NCBI GenBank assembly: GCA_910587675.1
Contig: CAJUMU010000003.1
Coordinates: 80,872-144,871, forward strand
Reading direction: 5' to 3'
DNA from: an uncultured Alistipes sp.
GTDB lineage: Bacteria; Bacteroidota; Bacteroidia; Bacteroidales; Rikenellaceae
DNA: 64,000 bases
Shown: positions 35,387 to 42,853 of the stretch, in pieces
Layout of the letters: each line of letters begins with the position of its first letter
How positions within the stretch are numbered: the stretch's first letter is position 1
Notes under the pieces: generated by a model
The model's input: only the letters and a program-made list of their open reading frames with translations
What the model was told of the DNA's origin: nothing
The model's database searches: none
Program-made: the position numbers and the translations under genes

Positions 35387-37354
35387 CTATTCGGCTCCCT
35401 CCTCGGCGCCGCGGCTGTCGATCATCTTCACCTTCTCGATCGTGTCGCGCAACTCGCGTTTCGCCTTCTCGATCTTCTCGCGGATGTCGGCCACCATAGC
35501 CTCGGCGTTCTTCGATTTCGAGAAGAAACCGATATTGTTCTCCAGCAGGGCGATGTCCTGCTCCATCTGGCGCACCTTGTTGTAAAGACGGTCGCGCTCG
35601 TTGCGCAGGCGTTTGTCGCCCGACGACTTCATCGTCTGCAAACGCTCCTTGAAACGGTTCATCGAACGGTCGCGCTCCGTGCCGCGCAACACGCCGAACA
35701 TGGCGTCCACCGCCTCCTTGTATCGCTTCTGCACCGCCTCTTTCTGCTTGATGGGCACGAACCCTATCTCGCTCCAGCGACGCTGGAAATCCTTTATCAT
35801 GTCGAAACCGCCCTCTTTCACGTCGGCCGCCTGCATCTCGTCGAGCAGGGCCAGCTTCTTACGCAGGTTGCTCTCGTGCTCGCCCTCCACATCGGCGAAG
35901 TGACGCGACTTGCGCTCGAAGAACTTGTCGCACGCGGCGCGGAAACGCTTCCACACCTGATCCGAATAACGGCGCGACACGGCGCCGATCTCTTTCCAGC
36001 GGGCCTGAAGCGCGATCAGCTCCTCGGTGGCGCGTTTCCACTCCTCGCTGTTCTGCAACGCCTCGGCGGCCTCGCATATCTCGGTCTTGAGCTGGAGGTT
36101 GTGATCCATCTCGGTCTTGACGCCCGCATAAAACTCGCGCTTGGCCTCGAAGAACTTGTCGCATGCGGCGCGGAAACGCTCGTAAATGCGGGTGTTGTCC
36201 TTCTTGGGCGCGAAACCTATCGTGCGCCACATCTTCTGTATCTCCAGCAGGCGTTCGCCCGCCTTGTTCCACTCCTTGCGCGAGGTGTAGGGCTGCTCCG
36301 ACAGAGCCTCGGTGCGTTCGCAGAGCTCGTTCTTAAGCTCCAGATTCTTCACCTGCTCCTGCTTCAGACGCTCGAAAAACTCCTGATGCTGTTTGTTGAT
36401 GCGCGCCGAAGCCGCTTTGAAACGCTCCCACAACGCCTCTTTGTATTCGTTGGCCACGGGACCCGTCTCACGCCACTCGTCGTGGAGCTTCTGCAACTTG
36501 TGGAACGCCTCCACGATCGACGGCTCGGTCACCAAAGCCTCGGCCTGCTCGCACAGGGATGCTTTCTGCTCGTAATTCTTCTTCAGATCCAGATCGCGCA
36601 GCTCCTTGTTTATCTTTATGAAGTTGTAGAAATTCTCGACGTGCAGATTGTATGTCTCCCACAGATCCTTCACCTTCTGCTGCGGCACCACGCCCGTCTC
36701 CTTCCAACGCTGCTGCAACTCGCGGAACTTGGCGAAGGTATTGTTCAGCGTCTCGTCCGAATCGACCAGCTCCTTGAGCTCCTCGATGATCTGTAACTTG
36801 ACCTTCAGGTTCTCCTCCTTGATCTTGTCCAACCCCGCCATATATTCGTCGCGACGGAGGCGGTACTCGCGGAACAGATCCTTCAAACGCGCCTCCGACT
36901 CGTCGGCGGCGGGCACGAACTCGGCTCCCGCCTCATCGCGGGCCTCGAAATCGCGGCGGGCGGCGTCCGTCTCGGCGCGATGCAGTTTATAGAAAGCTAT
37001 CTTAATCGCCTCCACGCTCTTGCGCAGGGTCTGCACAGGCTCCTTTTCGAGCATCTCGGCGAACATCTCCACCAGCTCCCGTTTGCTCTTGCCTCCGAGA
37101 TCGGTCTTGTCGACCTCTGCGGCAGCCTCTTCGGCCGTCTCCTCGTCCAGCTCCAAACCTGCCTGCTCGGCATCGAGCGCGGCCTCCTCTTCCGACACCT
37201 CGTCGGCGGCGGGGTTCTCGCAGTCGGGTTCGGGGGCAACCTCCTCGGCCGTTTCCCGAGCCTTTTCGGCATCCGTGGCAGTAACGTTTCGCATATCATC
37301 GGCATTGCCGATCGACTCCGCGGGAGTCGCAGGGTTCGAATTTTCAGTAGCCAT
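35387..37354 (-). CDS. DUF349 repeat protein
   Basis: 655 residues from ATG 37354; the frame from 37420 adds a non-conserved head. The N-terminal ~110 residues are Glu/Ala-rich and acidic. The rest is a run of about seven ~75-residue DUF349 repeats, each with a W-x-x-I/T-G core (RWKETGVVPQQ, EWRETGPVANEY, MWRTIGFAPKKDN, RWKEIGAVSRR, RWSEIGFVPIKQ) and a following K-x-x-W-x-RF-helix. It ends in a coiled coil. Such proteins are common in Bacteroidota and predicted to be elongated helical scaffolds. Function is not established. It stands alone upstream of pyrG with a 180-bp gap that shows no clear feature. Confidence 0.9.
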   Translation of the reverse strand: MATENSNPATPAESIGNADDMRNVTATDAEKARETAEEVAPEPDCENPAADEVSEEEAALDAEQAGLELDEETAEEAAAEVDKTDLGGKSKRELVEMFAEMLEKEPVQTLRKSVEAIKIAFYKLHRAETDAARRDFEARDEAGAEFVPAADESEARLKDLFREYRLRRDEYMAGLDKIKEENLKVKLQIIEELKELVDSDETLNNTFAKFRELQQRWKETGVVPQQKVKDLWETYNLHVENFYNFIKINKELRDLDLKKNYEQKASLCEQAEALVTEPSIVEAFHKLQKLHDEWRETGPVANEYKEALWERFKAASARINKQHQEFFERLKQEQVKNLELKNELCERTEALSEQPYTSRKEWNKAGERLLEIQKMWRTIGFAPKKDNTRIYERFRAACDKFFEAKREFYAGVKTEMDHNLQLKTEICEAAEALQNSEEWKRATEELIALQARWKEIGAVSRRYSDQVWKRFRAACDKFFERKSRHFADVEGEHESNLRKKLALLDEMQAADVKEGGFDMIKDFQRRWSEIGFVPIKQKEAVQKRYKEAVDAMFGVLRGTERDRSMNRFKERLQTMKSSGDKRLRNERDRLYNKVRQMEQDIALLENNIGFFSKSKNAEAMVADIREKIEKAKRELRDTIEKVKMIDSRGAEEGAE

Positions 37355-37459
37355 CGCTTTTCGTTTTAAGATTACGCCATGCGCCGCATCGAAGCGCATA
37401 GATGCAGCAAATATAAGCAAATTATCCGTGAGCCGCGTCCTTTTTTTTGCGGAATTTCA

Positions 37460-37467
37460 TATATTTG
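37460..37467 (+). promoter_or_regulatory. -7 box of the response-regulator/M64 operon
   Basis: TATATTTG, 17 bases before the ATG at 37485. A minus-strand TATATTTG at 37408-37415 likely serves the divergent DUF349 gene. No correctly spaced -33 TTTG is seen for either. Confidence 0.5.
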
Positions 37468-37484
37468 TAAAAAAATAATCCGAT

Positions 37485-38183
37485 ATGGGATACCGCATAC
37501 TTCTCATCGACGACGAGCAGGATATACTGGAGTTCGTGAAATACAACCTCGAACGCGACGGTTACGAGGTCTTCACCGCCTCCGACGGCGCCGAGGGGCT
37601 GCAAAAGGCTCTCGCGGTGAAGCCGCACCTCATTCTCCTCGACATGATGATGCCCGTGCTGGACGGCATAGAGACCTGCAAGGCCATACGCAACTCGCCC
37701 TCGCTGCAGAACGTCATGGTGGTGTTCCTCTCGGCCGTCGGCAGCGAAGAGTCGCAGCTCGGCGGTTACGGCGCGGGGGCCGACGACTACATCAACAAAC
37801 CCATCAAGATGAACATCTTGCGCAGTCGCGTGCAGGCCATCCTGAAACGCATCGAGCTGCCCGCCCCGACCGACGACATATCCATCGATACCGAGCATTA
37901 CGAGGTGCGCCGCGGCAGCGAGACTTTCGTGCTCCCGCGCAAGGAGTTCGCGCTGCTGCAACTGCTCTGCTCGCAACCCGGCAAGCTCTTCACCCGCGAG
38001 GAGATCTATTCGCGGATATGGGGCGACAAGGTGGTGGTGGGCGACCGCACCATCGACGTGCACATACGCAAGCTGCGCCAGAAGATAGGCGACGAACGCA
38101 TCGTCACCGTAAAGGGCATGGGGTACAAATTCGAGCCCGCGCCCGCCTACAAGAACGACGACAAACAGCAAAACACGATATGA
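37485..38183 (+). CDS. OmpR/PhoB-family response regulator without a neighbouring kinase
   Basis: 232 residues. The N-terminal receiver (~1-120) has the acidic pocket LLIDDEQD, phospho-acceptor D53 (LILLDMMMPVLDG), the Ser83 switch (VFLSA) and K105 (INKPIK). The C-terminal winged helix (~135-225) has LPRKEFALLQLLCSQPGKLFT and GDRTIDVHIRKLRQKIGD. It resembles RprY/PhoB-like regulators. No histidine kinase gene lies beside it. Its stop overlaps the start of the M64 peptidase gene (ATGA), so the two are translationally coupled. Confidence 0.93.
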   Translation: MGYRILLIDDEQDILEFVKYNLERDGYEVFTASDGAEGLQKALAVKPHLILLDMMMPVLDGIETCKAIRNSPSLQNVMVVFLSAVGSEESQLGGYGAGADDYINKPIKMNILRSRVQAILKRIELPAPTDDISIDTEHYEVRRGSETFVLPRKEFALLQLLCSQPGKLFTREEIYSRIWGDKVVVGDRTIDVHIRKLRQKIGDERIVTVKGMGYKFEPAPAYKNDDKQQNTI

Positions 38184-39475
38184 AAAAGAGACTTGCGACC
38201 ATTGCTCTCTGCATCCTGACGGCGGCTTCCGTCGCGGCGCAGAGTTTCGACAACCATTTCGACGACAAGACATTGCGTCTGGACTACATCTTCGCGGGCA
38301 ACGCCGAGGCGCAGATGATCGCCCTCGACGAAGCGGCAGAATTCGACGGCTGGGCGGGCCGCCGTGTCAACCTCGACGCCATCCCCGTCCGAGGCAACGG
38401 CGAGGTGCGCGTGATCGATCCCGAAAGCGGATCGACGCTCTATCGCACGTCGTTTTCGAGCCTCTTTCAGGAGTGGCTCGTAACCGACGAGGCCAGCAAG
38501 GTGAACAAGAGTTTCGAGGCGACCTTTCTCGTTCCCTTTCCCAAACGCGAAGTAGAAGTCGAGATTACCCTGCGCGACAACGAAGGTGAGGTGCAGACCT
38601 CGATGCGCCACCGCGTGAACCCCGCCGACGAGCTCATACGCGACCTCTCGGCCCGCGCCGTCGCGCCGCACGAATATTTGCTCCGCAGCGGCGATCCGAA
38701 GGAGTGCATCGACATAGCGATCATGGCCGAGGGCTACACCGTCGACGAGATGGAGACCTTCCTCCGCGACGCCCGCACGGCGTGCGACGAGATATTCCGT
38801 TACGAGCCGTTCGCGTCGTTCGAGGATCGCTTCAACGTGGTGGCCGTGATGTCGCCCTCGAAGCAGAGCGACGTCAGCGTGCCGCAAGACGAGGCGTGGC
38901 GCGAAACGGCGCTCAACTCCAACTTCATGACCTTCTATTCGCCCCGCTACCTGACGACCAACAGCGTGCACGCCATACACGACAACCTCGCGGGCATCCC
39001 ATGCGAACATCTTATAATCCTCGCCAACACCGACACTTACGGCGGCGGGGGCATCTACAACTCCTACACCCTCACCACGGCGCACAACCCCATGTTCAAG
39101 CCCGTGGTGGTACACGAGTTCGGTCACTCGTTCGGCGCGCTGGCCGACGAATATTTTTACGACGAGCCCGACCACACGGAGAATACCTACAAACTCGACT
39201 TCGAGCCGTGGGAGCAGAACATAACCTCGCTGGTCGACTTCAAATCGAAGTGGGCCGACATGCTCGACAAGCGGACGCCCCTGCCCACCGAACCTACCGA
39301 CGAGCGCAAGCGCGCATACGCCGTGGGTGTTTACGAGGGCGGCGGCTACATTACCAAGGGCATGTATCGTCCCGCCGTGATATGCCGCATGCGCGACAAC
39401 GAAGCCACCCGATTCTGTCCCGTATGCCAACGGGCCATAGAGCGCATCATACGATACAATACCGAGGAGGAGTAA
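38180..39475 (+). CDS. Secreted M64 (IgA peptidase family) metalloprotease
   Basis: 431 residues from ATG 38180. The signal peptide is MKKRLATIALCILTAASVAA, with cleavage likely before QSF. The N-terminal ~160 residues are a beta-rich M64 N domain. The catalytic domain has the zinc site HEFGHSFGALADEYFYDE (HExxH at 312-316, followed by the conserved ADEY) and the preceding GGGGIYNSYTLTT loop. The family is named for an IgA1-cleaving protease but is widespread in gut Bacteroidales, where natural substrates are mostly unknown. Coupling to the response regulator suggests conditional expression. Confidence 0.9.
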   Translation: MKKRLATIALCILTAASVAAQSFDNHFDDKTLRLDYIFAGNAEAQMIALDEAAEFDGWAGRRVNLDAIPVRGNGEVRVIDPESGSTLYRTSFSSLFQEWLVTDEASKVNKSFEATFLVPFPKREVEVEITLRDNEGEVQTSMRHRVNPADELIRDLSARAVAPHEYLLRSGDPKECIDIAIMAEGYTVDEMETFLRDARTACDEIFRYEPFASFEDRFNVVAVMSPSKQSDVSVPQDEAWRETALNSNFMTFYSPRYLTTNSVHAIHDNLAGIPCEHLIILANTDTYGGGGIYNSYTLTTAHNPMFKPVVVHEFGHSFGALADEYFYDEPDHTENTYKLDFEPWEQNITSLVDFKSKWADMLDKRTPLPTEPTDERKRAYAVGVYEGGGYITKGMYRPAVICRMRDNEATRFCPVCQRAIERIIRYNTEEE

Positions 39476-39681
39476 AGATATTCGGGGTTGCAGCGCGCCG
39501 CGATGGGGCGGCAAACTGCGCCGCTCGGAGGGTTCAATACCCTATTATATAATAATGCCGTCCGCGAGGGCGGTCGGCGGTTCGATGCGGATAATGCCGC
39601 CGTGCCCGTCGAAAGTCCGAAAAACTTTTCGTTTAGGGATATTTTTTTTCGTAAAATATTCGTTTATACGCGTTTTTTCAC

Positions 39682-39729
39682 TACATTTGCAAAGCGAATC
39701 GAGAATAAGGGGACACGGGTCCCCTTATT
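39682..39729 (+). promoter_or_regulatory. rimP operon promoter -7 box and leader stem-loop
   Basis: TACATTTG (39682-39689) fits the -7 consensus. The transcript would then begin about 10 bases before a strong stem (AATAAGGGGAC with GTCCCCTTATT, loop about 4 bases, 39704-39729), ending 26 bases upstream of the rimP ATG. It may protect the 5' end or act as a leader control element. The rest of 39476-39755 shows nothing else. Confidence 0.55.
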
Positions 39730-39755
39730 TCGTAATCATAACCGACGAAAACAAC

Positions 39756-40223
39756 ATGATAGACTGTGCAAAAATAATCGAGACGGCCGACCGCGAACTG
39801 GACGGCACCGACATGTTTACGGTGAGCTGCAAATGCTCGCCGGCGAATGAAGTGGAACTTCTCATCGACAGCGACACGTCGGTTACGATCGAGGCGTGCG
39901 CCGAGTTGAGCCGCGCCATCGAGGCCCGTTTCGACCGCGACGAGGAGGATTTCTCGCTCACGGTGGCGTCGGCGGGCATCGGCTCGGAGCTTACGAATAT
40001 TCGCCAGTACCGCAAACTCATCGGCTCGCCCGTGGAGGTGCTGCTGTTGAGCGGCGTGAAGATTCTCGCCCGTCTGGACGAGGCGGACGAGTGCGGCATC
40101 ACGGTGTCGTACGAGGAGAAGCAGGCCGTGGAGGGCAAGAAACGCAAAGCGACGGTGACGGTAACGCGCGCGTACGCTTTCGACGAGATAAAGTACACCA
40201 AAGAGTATCTCGACTTCAAATAA
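39756..40223 (+). CDS. rimP: Ribosome maturation factor RimP
   Basis: 155 residues from ATG 39756; the long open frame upstream crosses the promoter and leader hairpin and is not translated from there. It is needed for 30S subunit maturation. N-terminal alpha/beta domain: VELLIDSDTSVTIEACAELSRAIEA and TVASAGIGSELTNIRQYRKLIGSPVEVLL. The C-terminal Sm-like barrel is shorter and has KRKATVTVTRAYAFDEIKYTK. It normally heads a rimP-nusA-infB operon; here 1.36 kb of foreign-looking DNA separates it from nusA. Confidence 0.94.
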   Translation: MIDCAKIIETADRELDGTDMFTVSCKCSPANEVELLIDSDTSVTIEACAELSRAIEARFDRDEEDFSLTVASAGIGSELTNIRQYRKLIGSPVEVLLLSGVKILARLDEADECGITVSYEEKQAVEGKKRKATVTVTRAYAFDEIKYTKEYLDFK

Positions 40224-40248
40224 GAATAATAATATATACGGGCACCTG

Positions 40249-40911
40249 ATGACAAAAGATATTTCGACATATATAAAAGACGAACTTTTACAAAAATTTG
40301 AGTTCCACAATTATGGACATGCTATTGAAATATTACATGAAGCATTCCCTGAAGAGTGGAACGATATACAGGAATGCTTGGATAAACTATCGATTTCCAC
40401 TGCAGATATAATTACATCAGGTGGTAATGAAACCGCTATCCCTAAAAAATTTGATAATATATTATATAATTTAGGTTGGCGGGAAATCAGAATAACTGGA
40501 GATTTATTAGTTAAACTATATCCAAGAAAACAGAATCAACGAGGTCGCTTTGACGAAACTCCATTTGATGAAAAAATAATAAAGGGATATATTGACGGGC
40601 ACAACATTGATTTCATAAAAGGAAAAGTCGCATTTGATTTAGAATGGAATAGTAAAGATCAAACATTCGATAGAGATTTGCTCGCAATGAGAACATACTT
40701 TGATTGCGGATTAATTGAAGTCGGAATTATAGTAACACGATCTAAAGAACTTAATGATATTTTTAGAGAACTCGGCAAATCAATCATGTCCAAGTATGGA
40801 GCCAGTACCACATGGATGGGCAAATTAGAATATAGGCTTAAGTCTCGCAGAAATGGAGGATGTCCAATTTTAGCAATTGGAATTAAAAAATCTTGTATAG
40901 ATGGATATTAA
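40249..40911 (+). CDS. Type II restriction endonuclease, BglII/BstYI-like
   Basis: 220 residues, strongly AT-rich codons unlike rimP or nusA. It resembles the BglII/BstYI endonuclease family, dimeric PD-(D/E)xK-type enzymes that cut GATC-centred sites. The likely catalytic stretch is VAFDLEWNSKDQTFDRDL (D-x-E-x-N plus KD, ~130-147), followed by the family-like YFDCGLIEVGIIVTRS. It starts 25 bp after the rimP stop and abuts the methyltransferase gene. No promoter match was seen ahead of it, so it is probably read from the rimP promoter. Family assignment is from memory of motifs, and the cut site is inferred. Confidence 0.75.
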   Translation: MTKDISTYIKDELLQKFEFHNYGHAIEILHEAFPEEWNDIQECLDKLSISTADIITSGGNETAIPKKFDNILYNLGWREIRITGDLLVKLYPRKQNQRGRFDETPFDEKIIKGYIDGHNIDFIKGKVAFDLEWNSKDQTFDRDLLAMRTYFDCGLIEVGIIVTRSKELNDIFRELGKSIMSKYGASTTWMGKLEYRLKSRRNGGCPILAIGIKKSCIDGY

Positions 40912-40912
40912 T

Positions 40913-41551
40913 ATGAAAAATACATTATCAGAGACTATTGCAGATTTCAAAAGTTATACTGCGGGGAAAAAGTATAAAACTATTTATGCAGATCCTCCTT
41001 GGCAATTTCAAAACAGGACAGGCAAAGTAGCCCCAGAACATAAACGTCTTAATAGGTATAGTACTATGACGTTGGAAGATATAAAACATTTGCCCGTCGC
41101 CGATGTTGCTGATGAAAAATGCCATCTTTATTTATGGGTCCCGAATGCATTGTTACCAGAAGGTTTGGAAGTCTTAAAAGCATGGGGGTTTGAATATAAA
41201 ACCAATATAATTTGGGAGAAGATTAGAAAAGACGGTATGCCTGATGGCAGAGGAGTCGGATTTTACTTTAGGAATGTCACGGAAATACTTTTATTTGGTA
41301 TTAAAGGTAGTAAAAATAGAACACTCAATGCAGGGCGTTCACAAGTAAATTTAATTCGATCAATAAAAAGAGAACATTCTAAAAAACCTGATGAATTTAT
41401 TTCATTGATCGAAAGTTGTTCATCGGCTCCGTTTTTAGAGATATTTGCAAGAGGTAACAGAAGCCATTGGGATATGTGGGGAAATCAAGCAACATATGAT
41501 TATGAACCTACATGGCACACATATGCAAACCACACAATTGCTCAAAAATAA
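40913..41551 (+). CDS. MT-A70-family adenine-specific DNA methyltransferase
   Basis: 212 residues from ATG 40913; ATG 40901 would add four residues and overlap the endonuclease stop. The catalytic motif is ADPPWQFQNRTG (DPPW, ~27), followed by a Rossmann-like core (CHLYLWVPNALLPEGLEVLKAWGFEY, TNIIWEK) and the SAM-site region FRNVTEILLFGIKG. MT-A70 relatives methylate the N6 of adenine; beside a BglII-like enzyme it is most likely the protective partner. Like its neighbour it is AT-rich. nusA starts 36 bp downstream. Confidence 0.88.
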   Translation: MKNTLSETIADFKSYTAGKKYKTIYADPPWQFQNRTGKVAPEHKRLNRYSTMTLEDIKHLPVADVADEKCHLYLWVPNALLPEGLEVLKAWGFEYKTNIIWEKIRKDGMPDGRGVGFYFRNVTEILLFGIKGSKNRTLNAGRSQVNLIRSIKREHSKKPDEFISLIESCSSAPFLEIFARGNRSHWDMWGNQATYDYEPTWHTYANHTIAQK

Positions 41552-41587
41552 TGTTCAAAGATAAAAGATAAAAAAGAAAATACAGAA

Positions 41588-42817
41588 ATGGAAAACTTAA
41601 ATCTTATCAGCAACTTCGCTGAGTTCAAGGAGCTTAAAAACATCGACAAGTCGACCATGATCGGCGTTCTGGAGGATGTGTTCCGTCACGCGTTGCAGAA
41701 GCAGTTCGAGAGCGACGAGAACTTCGACGTCATCATCAACCCCGAGAAAGGCGACCTCGAGATCTGGCGCAACCGCGAGGTGGTGGAGGACGGAGCCGTC
41801 GAGAACCCCAACACCCAGATAGGAGTGTCGGAGGTGAAGGCCATAGACCCCACTTACGAGGTGGGCGACGAGTACACCGACCAGATCAAGATGAACCAGT
41901 TCGGCCGCCGCGCCGTGCTGTCGCTGCGTCAGAATCTGGCGTCGCGCCTGCTCGATCTGGAGAAAGCCAACCTCTACGAGAAGTACTCGGAGAAGGTGGG
42001 CGAGATAATCACGGGCGAGGTGTATCAGGTGTGGAAGCGCGAGGTGCTGATTCTCGACGACGAGGAGAATGAGCTCATCCTCCCCAAGAGCGAGCAGATT
42101 CCCAGCGACTTCTACCGCAAGGGCGACACGATCAAGGCGATCGTGAAGAGCGTGGAGATGAACAACAACCAGCCGCGCATCATCCTGTCGCGCACGGCCA
42201 ACCGCTTCCTCGAGCGTCTGTTCGAGCAGGAGGTGCCCGAGATCTTCGACGGACTGATAACCATCAAGAGCATCGTGCGCATCCCGGGCGAGAGAGCCAA
42301 GGTTGCCGTGGAGTCGTACGACGACCGCATCGACCCCGTGGGAGCTTGCGTCGGCATGAAGGGTTCGCGAATCTACACCATCGTGAAGGAGCTTCGCAAC
42401 GAGAATATCGACGTGGTGAACTACACCTCGAACCCGCAACTCATGATCCAGCGTTCGCTCAACCCCGCCAAGGTTTCGAGCATCACCATCGACGAGGAGC
42501 GCAAGACCGCTTCGGTATATCTCAAGCCCGATCAGGTGTCGCTGGCTATCGGTAAGGGCGGTTTGAACATCCGTCTCTCGAAGATGCTCACGGGTTACGA
42601 CATCGACGTATACCGCGAGATCGAGGAGGAGGACGTGGCTCTGACCGAGTTCGCGGACGAGATCGAGCCTTGGATCATCGAGGCCCTGAAGAACGCGGGT
42701 TGCGACACCGCCAAGAGCGTTCTCGAATTGTCGGTGGATGAGATCGCCACGCGCGCGGACCTCGAAACGGAGCAAGCGCAGAAGGTCGTGGAGATCCTGA
42801 AGGCCGAGTTCGAGTAG
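41588..42817 (+). CDS. nusA: Transcription termination/antitermination factor NusA
   Basis: 409 residues. It binds RNA polymerase and nascent RNA to control pausing, termination and antitermination. N-terminal domain (~1-130), S1 domain (ITGEVYQVWKREVLILDDEENELILPKSEQI), two KH domains (DPVGACVGMKGSRIYTIVKEL and SLAIGKGGLNIRLSKMLTG), and one C-terminal helix-hairpin-helix (AGCDTAKSVLELSVDEIATRA). Composition returns to the GC-rich norm here, sharply different from the upstream pair. It is followed by infB with a 36-bp gap. Confidence 0.97.
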   Translation: MENLNLISNFAEFKELKNIDKSTMIGVLEDVFRHALQKQFESDENFDVIINPEKGDLEIWRNREVVEDGAVENPNTQIGVSEVKAIDPTYEVGDEYTDQIKMNQFGRRAVLSLRQNLASRLLDLEKANLYEKYSEKVGEIITGEVYQVWKREVLILDDEENELILPKSEQIPSDFYRKGDTIKAIVKSVEMNNNQPRIILSRTANRFLERLFEQEVPEIFDGLITIKSIVRIPGERAKVAVESYDDRIDPVGACVGMKGSRIYTIVKELRNENIDVVNYTSNPQLMIQRSLNPAKVSSITIDEERKTASVYLKPDQVSLAIGKGGLNIRLSKMLTGYDIDVYREIEEEDVALTEFADEIEPWIIEALKNAGCDTAKSVLELSVDEIATRADLETEQAQKVVEILKAEFE

Positions 42818-42853
42818 AGAATTTAACGAGATTTAAGAAACGGAGGACAAAAT

